Of a stretch of 64,000 nt of DNA, positions 26,938-34,909 are shown in pieces. Every line of letters begins with the position of its first letter. Position 1 is the stretch's first letter. The notes under the pieces are model-generated. The model saw nothing but the letters and a program-made list of their open reading frames with translations. It was not told where the DNA came from and made no database searches. Origin of the DNA: CAYUPI01 sp964446585. Its GTDB lineage: Bacteria > Verrucomicrobiota > Verrucomicrobiia > Limisphaerales > UBA8199. Location: contig CAYUPI010000008.1 of NCBI GenBank assembly GCA_964446585.1, forward strand, positions 1-64,000, written 5' to 3'. The translations under genes and the position numbers were made by a program.

Positions 26938-27078
26938 ATGTTGGATGTAACACTCAGCATTCTGGCTCTGATAGCCGGTGGAGTTACGATCGAATTGTTC
27001 GCGCCCGCTCGGGCCCAGAACGATTCACAGGGCGAAGCCGGAGTGAGCGAGGAATTCCAAACGGGCAATCCCAGCTAG
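26938..27078 (+). CDS. Possible small membrane protein, 46 residues
   Basis: The frame starting ATG TTG GAT encodes one hydrophobic helix (VTLSILALIAGGVTIELF) followed by APARAQND and a polar, acidic tail ending in NPS. The composition is protein-like and the helix is a plausible membrane anchor. There is no strong Shine-Dalgarno and no coupled gene. I only loosely recall similar small verrucomicrobial proteins, so this needs comparative support. Confidence 0.35.
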   Translation: MLDVTLSILALIAGGVTIELFAPARAQNDSQGEAGVSEEFQTGNPS

Positions 27079-27186
27079 GTCTCCCACCTCGGTGTTGCCG
27101 CGAGAGAATTTTGTCCTCCAGAAAAGGAAGACAAAAATGGCCCGACCCCGCGATTATGGCCGCGGTGCCGGCAAACCATAGATAGA

Positions 27187-27261
27187 ACGTCCCCCGCCGG
27201 GAACGCTTGTGCAGTCGTGAAATTCCGCGTGTCGCGGCTGCGCTGTCTCCCGGGCGGGGGA
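27187..27261. repeat. GC-rich inverted repeat downstream of aroF
   Basis: Arms GTCCCCCGCCGGGA (27187-27200) and TCCCGGGCGGGGGAC (27247-27261) are complementary apart from one inserted base, separated by 46 bases. It sits about 90 bases past the aroF stop on the minus strand and could act as a terminator structure. Confidence 0.45.
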
Positions 27262-27349
27262 CTTTTCTTTCCAGCGATGATTTGACCCATGCCCGGCGCT
27301 CCGCCCCACCCGCAGTCCGCATTCTGCGCCTGTAGCGGCCACAAACGTT

Positions 27350-28369
27350 TCACTCTCGCCCCACCGCAAGTATGAGCGGGCGTAATTCCTGCATTAGTTC
27401 GGCAAAAACTGCCAGCGAGAGCTGTTGGGTGCCGTCGCTCCAGGCTTCTGCGGGGTTGGGATGCACTTCGATCAGCAGCGCGTCGGCCCCCATAGCCACC
27501 GCCCCTTTGCACATGGCCTTCACCAGGTCCGCCCGCCCGGCGCCCTGGCTGGGATCGATCACAATGGGACAATGCGATTCCTGCTTGATAATTGGAATAG
27601 CCGCAAGGTCGAGTGTGTTGCGGGTGTAGGTTTCGAACGTGCGAATGCCCCGCTCGCAAAACATCAGGTTGCTGTTTTCGTTGGATAACACGTATTCGCC
27701 CGCCAGCAGCCATTCCTCAATCTTCATGGAGAGACCGCGTTTGAGCAGGACGGGCTTGCCGGTTTTGGCGGCAGCGATGAGGAGTTGAAAGTTGTGCGCG
27801 TTGCGGGCGCCGATCTGGATGATATCGGCGTATTCGGCGACAAGCTCGGCGTGGTTCTCGGACAGTAGCTCGGTGATCACCGCCAGGCCCGTTTCCTTGC
27901 GCGCCTTGGCCAGCAATTTCAAACCCTTCTGGCCGAGGCCCTGGAATTCATAAGGAGAAGTGCGCGGCTTGAAGGCGCCGCCGCGCAACACCGTCGCCCC
28001 CGCGGCTCTTACCGCTTCGGCGGTCGTAAGCAGTTGTTTTTCGCTTTCTACCGAGCAGGGTCCCGCCATCACATGGAATTTCTTGCCGCCGATGCTGTGT
28101 TCGCGGACGCGGACGGTCGAGTTCTGCGGGTGCGCTTCGCGGCTGATGAGCTTGTAGCGCCTTTGGACCGGCATGACGCTTTCGACGATTTGCGGAAAGA
28201 CCGCGCCGAGAGTTTCGAGCGACTGATGCGTCAGTTCATCGCCGATCGCTCCGATGACGATGCGGGCGACTCCGCGCATGACGTGAGGTTTGTAGCCCCG
28301 CTTGCGGATCTCCTTCAGGATGGTTGTTTCCTGTTTCCTGGAGATGCCGGGTTTAAGGACAATGATCAT
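27350..28369 (-). CDS. aroF: 3-Deoxy-7-phosphoheptulonate (DAHP) synthase
   Basis: Condenses phosphoenolpyruvate and erythrose 4-phosphate to DAHP, the entry to the shikimate pathway. The 339-residue length and an N-terminal ferredoxin-like regulatory domain (about 1-70, IIVLKPGIS...) fit the type I-beta group. Catalytic-domain marks: GPCSVES (103-109) with metal Cys105, RGGAFKPRTSPYEFQG (PEP site), ITELLSE, IGARNAHNF, LLKRG, and VIDPSQGAGR with a later IEVHPNP. The order of the metal ligands (Cys, His, Glu, Asp) is kept. The N-terminal domain commonly binds Phe or Tyr for feedback control; the ligand here is unknown. It lies downstream of tolC with a 149-base gap. Confidence 0.95.
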   Translation of the reverse strand: MIIVLKPGISRKQETTILKEIRKRGYKPHVMRGVARIVIGAIGDELTHQSLETLGAVFPQIVESVMPVQRRYKLISREAHPQNSTVRVREHSIGGKKFHVMAGPCSVESEKQLLTTAEAVRAAGATVLRGGAFKPRTSPYEFQGLGQKGLKLLAKARKETGLAVITELLSENHAELVAEYADIIQIGARNAHNFQLLIAAAKTGKPVLLKRGLSMKIEEWLLAGEYVLSNENSNLMFCERGIRTFETYTRNTLDLAAIPIIKQESHCPIVIDPSQGAGRADLVKAMCKGAVAMGADALLIEVHPNPAEAWSDGTQQLSLAVFAELMQELRPLILAVGRE

Positions 28370-28518
28370 GGCTGATGTACAGGCCGGAAGGCCGCCCTTT
28401 CCGGCGGTTATTTCAGTGAGCCGAGCCGAGGCAGCAACGAAGGGGAACCGGGAGTATTCGCGCTCTCCAACGGCGCGGTGCGGTCTGCGAGGGGGGTCGC
28501 GGGAAAGGACCTCATGGA

Positions 28519-30135
28519 TTACTTAATTTCTAAGCTCAAGTGCCGCCGTTCCAGCGTCGTGCCTTCATTGAGGGCGATCTGCGCCAGGGCGATGTTGTAA
28601 TCAGCCAGGGCACGGATTTCGGTCGAGCGGGCGGTTGTCAGGTCGCGTTGGAGTTGCAAGACTTGAAAGCTGGTGCTCTTGCCGCTCTCGAGCTTCTTTT
28701 GTTCAGCATCGAGCGCAGCTTCAGCGTAAACCCTGGCCTCACGCGTGGCATCGACGCGCTGGAAGCTGGTGCGGGCTGTGGCGATGGCATTTTCGATCTG
28801 GATCAAAACATTCTGCTCGAGTTGTTTAAGTTGCAGGGCGATTTGGTCCTTGGTCATTTTGGTTGCCCGATAGTTGTTCCGCGCGGCTGTGTTGCCCAGC
28901 GGAAAGGACATTTGGCCGCCGATGGTCCAGAAAGGGTTATCGCCCCCGCCTAACTGATCCAGGTAACCGTTGAAGCCCCCGCTGGAGGCCCGGTAGCCGG
29001 CGCTCCCGATCAGATCCAATTGCGGAAACAATTGGTTTCGTTGATAGCGGAGGACATAACCTTGCTTCTCCAGATTCAGTTGTTGTTGCAAGAGGTCCGG
29101 GCGGTAACGCAGTCCCTTTTCCCAGCTTTCCTGAAGATTGAACTTTTCCGGCACCGCCACCATCGCGGCGGTGGGCTGGATCGCGACATTCTTCCATTTG
29201 GAATAGTCGTCGCTGAGCAGGCTCTTCAACACCCGCTCCTGCGTGTCCTCCGTGTTCATCGCGGCCAGCAGATCAGCCCGATTTGCCGCGGCTTGCGCTT
29301 CGGCCTGTTTCTCATCCAGCGGCGCCAAAGCGCCCACCTCGACGCGTTTTTTGTTCTCAGCCACCAATCGGTCGGCCAACTCCAGCGCCTTCTGTTGCAC
29401 CTTGACGTTCTCCTGCGCAAAAATCAGGTCGTAATACGCCTGCTCGACGGCCGTCACGGTGGTGATAACCTGCGAGCGCAGATCCAATTCGGAGATTTTC
29501 AGGCTTTTCCGGTCCAGGACAATTTGCAACCGGTTATTGTCGATCCAGAAGTTCTTCAGCAAGGGCTGCCTCAGCTGCAAGAAGCCCGCGCCGCCTGAAA
29601 AGATTTCTTGCGACGAAGCCGGGATCGCGGACGGAAAATTGGTGCCGACCAGGGTGATGCTGTTTCCGGTCGTCAGGTCAAGGAAAGTGTTCGTGAAGTA
29701 GGTCGTGTTCGTGTTGACGAAGCCCGGGCGCGACGTGGTCTGATCGGCAAGGCTCATGCCCAAGTTGTAAGTCAGACCCCACGGCAGAAGGCCTTGCAGG
29801 CCACCGCTGTAGCTGTCCGTCTCGATCTTCACCCCCGGGATTGCCCGGCCTTGAGAATCCAGACCTCCAGGCTGCCGAATGTCATCATGTTCCGCATTAA
29901 GGTAGAGCGAAGGATCGTAGGCTCCTTGCAGGGAGCGCAGAGCGAATCTGGAGATATCAGGGTTGAACTTTTTGATCTGCACGTCGAGATTGTGCTCGAG
30001 GGCAACGGTCAGGCACTCCTCCAACGACAACTTGCGGACTTCCGTTGCGTTCGTTTGCGCAAGGGCCGCAACGCCGGCCAGCGCCAAGGCAGATAGGGTT
30101 CCAATGAGTCTCATCGCGCGCGAAGACTGGACCAT
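28519..30135 (-). CDS. TolC-family outer membrane efflux protein
   Basis: A 538-residue protein (531 if the ATG at 30114 is used; that start places the signal peptide LIGTLSALALAGVAALAQ right at the N-terminus). Two long coiled-coil repeats typical of TolC are visible: VTAVEQAYYDLIFAQENVKVQQKAL (about 235-260) and later IENAIATARTSFQRVDATREARVYAEAALDAEQ. Both hold the alternating heptads that build the periplasmic tunnel, and LSLEECLTVALEHN near residue 35 is a family hallmark. The gene is the outer-membrane end of the MacA-MacB unit upstream, forming a three-part pump from cytoplasm to outside. Confidence 0.9.
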   Translation of the reverse strand: MVQSSRAMRLIGTLSALALAGVAALAQTNATEVRKLSLEECLTVALEHNLDVQIKKFNPDISRFALRSLQGAYDPSLYLNAEHDDIRQPGGLDSQGRAIPGVKIETDSYSGGLQGLLPWGLTYNLGMSLADQTTSRPGFVNTNTTYFTNTFLDLTTGNSITLVGTNFPSAIPASSQEIFSGGAGFLQLRQPLLKNFWIDNNRLQIVLDRKSLKISELDLRSQVITTVTAVEQAYYDLIFAQENVKVQQKALELADRLVAENKKRVEVGALAPLDEKQAEAQAAANRADLLAAMNTEDTQERVLKSLLSDDYSKWKNVAIQPTAAMVAVPEKFNLQESWEKGLRYRPDLLQQQLNLEKQGYVLRYQRNQLFPQLDLIGSAGYRASSGGFNGYLDQLGGGDNPFWTIGGQMSFPLGNTAARNNYRATKMTKDQIALQLKQLEQNVLIQIENAIATARTSFQRVDATREARVYAEAALDAEQKKLESGKSTSFQVLQLQRDLTTARSTEIRALADYNIALAQIALNEGTTLERRHLSLEIK

Positions 30136-30177
30136 TCAGTGTGTTTCGTCAATGACACCGTAGCGGGCCAAAAGGTT

Positions 30178-31200
30178 TCAGCCCGTCGCCGCCGCTCGTT
30201 TCAGACGATCCCGGATGGCCCGCCAGTCAGGGTTGTTGGGAAGTTCTTCCACAACAATAAGCTTTGCGCCGGATTCATCACATTCCTGCAACTCGGCATA
30301 GATTGCTCGCGCGAATGCCTCAGCGTCGTGTGGAATGACCGAAACGCGCCCGAGCTCACCACCTCCAGGGATCATGGTATGCGCAATCACGTGGATTCTG
30401 CCTTCCGGCACTCCGCTCCTGCCCGCTTGGTCCCTAAGTTCCGCCTCGTTCCTCCAGGCCCAAATCTCCAATCTGGCCCTCGGCGCATAATGTTTTCGCA
30501 GCAATCCGGGACTTTTCAGAACTTCCTCGCTCTCGCCGACGCCCAAAGTCAAATTGCCCATCACAGCTAGGAGTGACTCCGCATGGATCATCCCTGGCCG
30601 CAGTAGGCGCGGGGGCTCGACCGAGAGGTCCAGCACTGCGGATTCGAGGCCGATTTGAGATGGCCCGCCATCGACGATCAGGGGAATGCGGTCGCCCAAG
30701 TGTTTGCGGACGTGCTCGGCAGTTGTCGGCGAAACGTGGCTCGCCAGGTTGGCGCTGGGGGCGGCCAGAGGGAAACGGCATTCGCGAATCACTGCCTGAA
30801 TGAACGGATGGCTGGGCCACCGCACCCCGACGGTCGATCCGCCTGCCGTCACGACCTCCGGAATCTCCGGCGCCCGCGGCAGCACCAGGGTCAGAGGGCC
30901 TGGCCAGAAAGCCCGCGCCAACTTGTCTGCCATGGCAGGCCAGGCTGCGACGCAGCGCCTGGCCATGTCGATGCCGGCGACATGAACGATGATCGGATTG
31001 TGCGCCGGTCGTCCTTTGAGTTCAAAGATTCGCGCCACGGCCCACTCCTCGAGCGCGTTGGCCGCCAGCCCGTAAACTGTCTCGGTGGGCAGAGCGACCA
31101 CATTCCCTTTCCGCAACAGCTCCACCGCTCGCTGCGCCGCCGCCTGAAACAACTGAGGCGTGTGCGTTGGCAGAACTTCCGCTTGTGTTTGGCGAGCCAC
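30178..31200 (-). CDS. L-threonylcarbamoyladenylate synthase (Sua5/YwlC)
   Basis: Makes threonylcarbamoyl-AMP from threonine, bicarbonate and ATP, the first step of the universal tRNA t6A37 modification. The 340-residue length with two domains fits Sua5 rather than the short TsaC. Marks: ALPTETVYGLAANA (36-49), KGRPAHNPIIVHV (62-74), FWPGPLTLVL, TVGVRWPSHP, APSANLASHVSPT, and an IVDGG-type end to the catalytic domain. The C-terminal Rossmann-like Sua5 domain follows a SPGLLRKHYAPRA linker, another family mark. The start is GTG at 31200. It lies between macB and tolC (18- and 42-base gaps), so it is probably cotranscribed with efflux genes. Confidence 0.93.
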   Translation of the reverse strand: MARQTQAEVLPTHTPQLFQAAAQRAVELLRKGNVVALPTETVYGLAANALEEWAVARIFELKGRPAHNPIIVHVAGIDMARRCVAAWPAMADKLARAFWPGPLTLVLPRAPEIPEVVTAGGSTVGVRWPSHPFIQAVIRECRFPLAAPSANLASHVSPTTAEHVRKHLGDRIPLIVDGGPSQIGLESAVLDLSVEPPRLLRPGMIHAESLLAVMGNLTLGVGESEEVLKSPGLLRKHYAPRARLEIWAWRNEAELRDQAGRSGVPEGRIHVIAHTMIPGGGELGRVSVIPHDAEAFARAIYAELQECDESGAKLIVVEELPNNPDWRAIRDRLKRAAATG

Positions 31201-31218
31201 AAGAGTGAGCCGACAGGC

Positions 31219-32439
31219 TTATTCGTACCGTAGCGCCTCGATGGGATCGAGCTGGGAAGCTTTGCGCGCAGGATAGAAGCCAAAGAAAATTCCCACCGCG
31301 GCGCTGAACACAAAGGCGATCACGATGGAGTCGGCGGAAACGAGCGTCGCCCAGTGTTTGATCGATGTCAGGAGTTTTGCCCCCCAGACGCCCAATCCGA
31401 TGCCGAGCACGCCGCCGATGGAACTAAGCGTGACCGCCTCGATGAGAAACTGCAGCAGGATATCGCGTCCGCGGGCGCCCACCGCCATGCGGATGCCGAT
31501 CTCGCGCGTGCGCTCGGTCACGCTCACAAGCATGATGTTCATGATGCCGATCCCGCCCACGAGCAGTGAGACGCCAGCGATGCCGGCCAACAGAGCGGTC
31601 ATGGTTTCGGCAGCGGCGTTCTGCGTCTCGGCCAGTTCCTGTTGGTTGCGCATGATGAAGTCATCATCGCGGCCGGGCTGGATGCGGTGGCGCTGACGGA
31701 GCAGCTCCGCGATGCCGTTTTGCACGTTGGCGATCTGCTCGGCGTTTTCCGCCTGCACATTGATGGCACGGAGCATCGTCACACCGGCGAGGCGTTTCAT
31801 CACGGTCGTGTACGGCGCGACCACGGTGTCATCCTGATCCGAGCCCATCATGGAAACACCTTTGGCTTTGAGCACGCCAAGGACCGTCATGGGCACGTTC
31901 TTGAAACGGATGGCTTTGCCCACCGGATCCTCTTCGGGAAACAATTTGTCGGCGGTGGTCTTGCCCAGGATGCAGACTTTCGATGCGGCCCGCACATCGG
32001 CTTCGGTGAACATGGCGCCGGATGCCAGGTCCCATTGGCGGATAGCCAGGTAATCCACTCCCTCGCCTTGGATTGACGTGCCCCAGTTGTTATTGCCCGC
32101 CATGATTTGGCCGCCGGTGCGGACTTCCGGGCTGACCGCAGCCACGCCCGAGACTTCCTTTTCGATGGCTTGCGAATCCTCGACCGTGAGCGTGCCGGCC
32201 CCGCCAAAGCCGGTGAAAACGCCGCTGCGGTTGATGCTCCCGGAAAAGATCAGGATCACGTTCTGGCCCAGCGCAGCGATGCGGGCCTGCACCTGCGCCT
32301 TGGCGCCGCGGCCCAGCGCCACCATCGCGATGACCGCACCCACGCCGATGATGATGCCGAGCATGGTGAGCACCGTCCGCATTTTGTTCCGGCGCAGCGC
32401 CCGGAAGGCGACCTTGAAGATGAGGAGAAAGCGTTTCAT
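31219..32439 (-). CDS. macB: MacB-type ABC transporter permease
   Basis: A 406-residue inner-membrane protein with an N-terminal TM helix (LTMLGIIIGVGAVIAMVALG), a long MacB periplasmic core (about 55-270), and three C-terminal TM helices containing the FtsX-like signature ERTREIGIRMAVGARGRDIL. The fold transmits ATPase movement to the periplasmic adaptor instead of moving substrate through the membrane. The start overlaps the ATPase stop by one base (TAATG), giving translational coupling. Here ATPase and permease are separate chains. The pump's cargo (macrolide, siderophore, peptide or lipid) is not evident. Confidence 0.92.
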   Translation of the reverse strand: MKRFLLIFKVAFRALRRNKMRTVLTMLGIIIGVGAVIAMVALGRGAKAQVQARIAALGQNVILIFSGSINRSGVFTGFGGAGTLTVEDSQAIEKEVSGVAAVSPEVRTGGQIMAGNNNWGTSIQGEGVDYLAIRQWDLASGAMFTEADVRAASKVCILGKTTADKLFPEEDPVGKAIRFKNVPMTVLGVLKAKGVSMMGSDQDDTVVAPYTTVMKRLAGVTMLRAINVQAENAEQIANVQNGIAELLRQRHRIQPGRDDDFIMRNQQELAETQNAAAETMTALLAGIAGVSLLVGGIGIMNIMLVSVTERTREIGIRMAVGARGRDILLQFLIEAVTLSSIGGVLGIGLGVWGAKLLTSIKHWATLVSADSIVIAFVFSAAVGIFFGFYPARKASQLDPIEALRYE

Positions 32440-33200
32440 TAACCGGTCAACTGTGCTGCTTTTTGCTCATCCTGCAACCGGCGCAATTCCTGTTCGGCGA
32501 TTAAGCGGCTCGACACGGGCGTGTCGCTCACGATTTTGCCGTCGCGCATGACCACCATGCGCCGGGTGTATTGGGCAATGTCCAGCTCATGGGTGACCAT
32601 GATCAGTGTAATCCCCTGATTATTCAGAGCCTGAAAGACCCCCATGATTTCGATGCTGGTGCGGCTGTCGAGATTGCCGGTGGGCTCATCGGCCAGCAGG
32701 AGGGAGGGATGGTTGGCAAGCCCCCGGGCGATAGCGACGCGCTGCTGCTGGCCGCCCGAAAGCTGGTTCGGGGTGTGCCCGGCGCGGTCGGCCAGGCCAA
32801 CGATCTCCAGCGCCTTCATCGCCCTCTGGCGCTGGCTTTCACCGTGCGCTCGCTTGCGCGCGTACAACATGGGCAGCTCCACGTTTTCGAGCGCAGAGGT
32901 CCTGGCGAGCAGGTTGAAGCCTTGGAAGACAAAACCGATTTTTTGGTTTCGAATGTCTGCCAACTCGTCGCGGTTAAGCTGCGACACATCGATCCCGTCG
33001 AGAGAGTACTTTCCCTGCGTCGGCCGATCCAGACAGCCGATGATGTTCATCATGGTGGACTTGCCCGAGCCGCTGGCGCCCATCAGCGCCACAAACTCGC
33101 CAGGCACGATCTCAAGCGACACACCGCGTACCGCGTGCACGTCCACCTCGCCGGTGTGATACACTTTGTGAACCTGCTCGAGCTTTATGACCGGCTTCAC
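32439..33200 (-). CDS. ABC transporter ATP-binding protein (MacB/LolD type)
   Basis: A 253-residue cytoplasmic ATPase that powers the FtsX-like permease. Walker A GASGSGKST (about 40-48), Q-loop FVFQGFNLL, signature LSGGQQQRVAIARGL, Walker B LLLADEPTGNLD, and the H-loop MVTHE are all present. The IGCLDRPTQGKY stretch and the RTSALENVELPMLYA segment are typical of the MacB/LolD subfamily. It is encoded 19 bases after the adaptor gene. Confidence 0.95.
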   Translation of the reverse strand: MKPVIKLEQVHKVYHTGEVDVHAVRGVSLEIVPGEFVALMGASGSGKSTMMNIIGCLDRPTQGKYSLDGIDVSQLNRDELADIRNQKIGFVFQGFNLLARTSALENVELPMLYARKRAHGESQRQRAMKALEIVGLADRAGHTPNQLSGGQQQRVAIARGLANHPSLLLADEPTGNLDSRTSIEIMGVFQALNNQGITLIMVTHELDIAQYTRRMVVMRDGKIVSDTPVSSRLIAEQELRRLQDEQKAAQLTG

Positions 33201-33219
33201 TGCTTGTGGAACATGCGAA

Positions 33220-34740
33220 CTAGAATCCGCGTCTGCCGCCGCCCCCGCCGAAGGGACTGGTGCCTTGGGGCGGTGTCGCCGCTACCTGGACCTGGGGAAG
33301 TTTTACGGAAGTAATTACCGAATCTCCTTCCTTCAGCCCATCGGCGATCTCGGTGAACGCGCCATCACTAATGCCAGTCTTTATGCGTACCGGCTGCGGT
33401 GTGGGCGCTGCTTCGCCTCCACCGGCGGGGGCGTTTGTGGCCAGCACATAGATGGTGCGCGAAGTAGGCTGGATCGGTCGCGGCCGCGCGCCCGAACCGT
33501 TGCCCATCCCGCCAAAGCCGCCTCCGCCGGGTCTTTGCAAGGCTCCACTTTGAAACAGCTCACGGAGCTTCGCCCGGAGCTCCGGCGACGGCTCTTCGCC
33601 TCGGTCGCGCATTTCCCGTAGTCGCCGCATCATTTCCTCCGGTGGTTCATTTCCGGTCAGCGGCTGCAGAGCGCCTTCTGAAGCAGCCACTTTGTTCGTC
33701 CCGCTGCTCGCGGCAGAAGCTACGGTGTTCGTTGCTTCTTTCTTGTTCTCTTTGCCCAGCCCAATCCTGGCCAACAACCGCGCGGCAAAGGCCTGGTTGG
33801 TCGGCGGTTCCGGCGGTTTGAACCTAAGCGCCGCATTGGGGATCCTCAGCACACTCGAGTGGTGCGCGGTCGTGATTGAGACCGTCGCGGTCATCCCTGG
33901 CTTGAGCTTCATGTCAGGATTGCTGACTTCCACTACGGTGTCGTAGGTGACAACGTTTTGCACTGTGATCGGCGAGTTGCGAATCTGCACAACCTTGCCC
34001 GTGAAGGTGCGGTTCGGAAAGGCGTCAACCGTGAAACTCACCGTCTGGCCGTTCTCCACCGTCCCGACGTCAGCCTCCGAAACATTGGCGTCGATCTGCA
34101 TTTTTGACAGATCGTTGGCGATGACGAAAATCGTCGGAGCATTCATGCTGGCGGCGACGGTCTGGCCGACGTCCACGTTGCGGGAAATCACAATGCCGTC
34201 CACCGGCGCATAAATCGTGCAGTGAGCCAGATCTAGTTTCGCGCGTTCGAGCGACGATTCCTTTATCATCACCTGAGCTTCGGCCTGATGCAGGTCGGCA
34301 ATGGCCTTGTCGTTGTCCGCTGAGGGGATCAGGTTATTTTTGAGAAGGTCGGCCGAGCGGTTGGCGTTGACTTTGGCCAGCTCAAGACCCGCCTTGGCGT
34401 TGGCGAGATCTCCCTCAGCTTGATGGACGGTGGCCACAAATATTGCGGGATCCAATTGCGCCACCACCTGGTTGGACCTCACCAGCGAATTATAGTCTGC
34501 GTAGAGCTTCAGGATATTACCGGAAATCTGGCTGCCGACCTGGACATTGATCACAGGATTCAGCGTGCCGCTGGCGGTCACGATTTGCGTCAGGTCACCC
34601 CGTGTGACCGAGGCTGTCTGATAAATCGGAACGTTGTCGCGGTCGCTGCCAAAATACCAGAGGCCGACGGCCAGCGCGGCTCCCGCCACCACCAGTCCGA
34701 CAATCCATTTTACCCATCGGTTCGTTCCGTTGTTTGCCAT
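33220..34740 (-). CDS. MacA-like efflux periplasmic adaptor (HlyD family)
   Basis: From ATG 34740 the protein has 506 residues; the frame is open further upstream without a good start. An N-terminal TM anchor (WIVGLVVAGAALAVGLWYF, 11-29) leads to a lipoyl-like half (GTLNPVINVQVGSQISG), a helical hairpin (about 85-170, ANAKAGLELAKVNANRSADLL), the second lipoyl half (TIYAPVDGIVISRNVDVGQTV), and beta-barrel and membrane-proximal domains. An unusual low-complexity insert (Thr/Ala, then acidic/Arg-rich, then Gly-rich; about 330-415) interrupts the C-terminal part. The tail is Gly/Arg-rich. It is the first gene of the efflux unit. Confidence 0.9.
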   Translation of the reverse strand: MANNGTNRWVKWIVGLVVAGAALAVGLWYFGSDRDNVPIYQTASVTRGDLTQIVTASGTLNPVINVQVGSQISGNILKLYADYNSLVRSNQVVAQLDPAIFVATVHQAEGDLANAKAGLELAKVNANRSADLLKNNLIPSADNDKAIADLHQAEAQVMIKESSLERAKLDLAHCTIYAPVDGIVISRNVDVGQTVAASMNAPTIFVIANDLSKMQIDANVSEADVGTVENGQTVSFTVDAFPNRTFTGKVVQIRNSPITVQNVVTYDTVVEVSNPDMKLKPGMTATVSITTAHHSSVLRIPNAALRFKPPEPPTNQAFAARLLARIGLGKENKKEATNTVASAASSGTNKVAASEGALQPLTGNEPPEEMMRRLREMRDRGEEPSPELRAKLRELFQSGALQRPGGGGFGGMGNGSGARPRPIQPTSRTIYVLATNAPAGGGEAAPTPQPVRIKTGISDGAFTEIADGLKEGDSVITSVKLPQVQVAATPPQGTSPFGGGGGRRGF

Positions 34741-34909
34741 AAAGCTATTGCCGCCGTAGTTCCGTCCATTGGACAGCCGTACTGGCCGGGAGGTTACCTG
34801 AATTTGCGCCGCTGTCGATAGCAGCGCCGGCCCGTCGCGCCCTCTCCGGGAGCCATCAACAAAATTCATTTTCCGTTGTCGCGACCAGACCTTCTCTTAG
34901 AATGGATTT
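34741..34909. promoter_or_regulatory. Divergent macA/trpD promoter region
   Basis: The 169 bases separate the divergent adaptor and trpD starts, so both promoters should lie here. No attenuator-like leader peptide or clear promoter boxes could be identified by eye. Confidence 0.35.

Larger units (their letters stand above)
26421..27349. other. Long intergenic region with palindromic repeats
   Basis: About 930 bases between convergent genes. It holds a palindromic element at 26451-26530, spacer-like text around 26800-26880, a possible 46-codon gene (26938-27078) and a GC-rich inverted repeat at 27187-27261. Larger open frames here carry spacer-derived residues and no family motifs, so I do not annotate them. 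Confidence 0.5.

Noticed and set aside
26640..27185. 181-codon ORF in the long intergenic region
   Set aside because: Contains spacer-derived text and no family motif; composition is not protein-like.
32571..33314. 247-codon plus-strand ORF
   Set aside because: Complementary shadow of the ABC ATPase gene.
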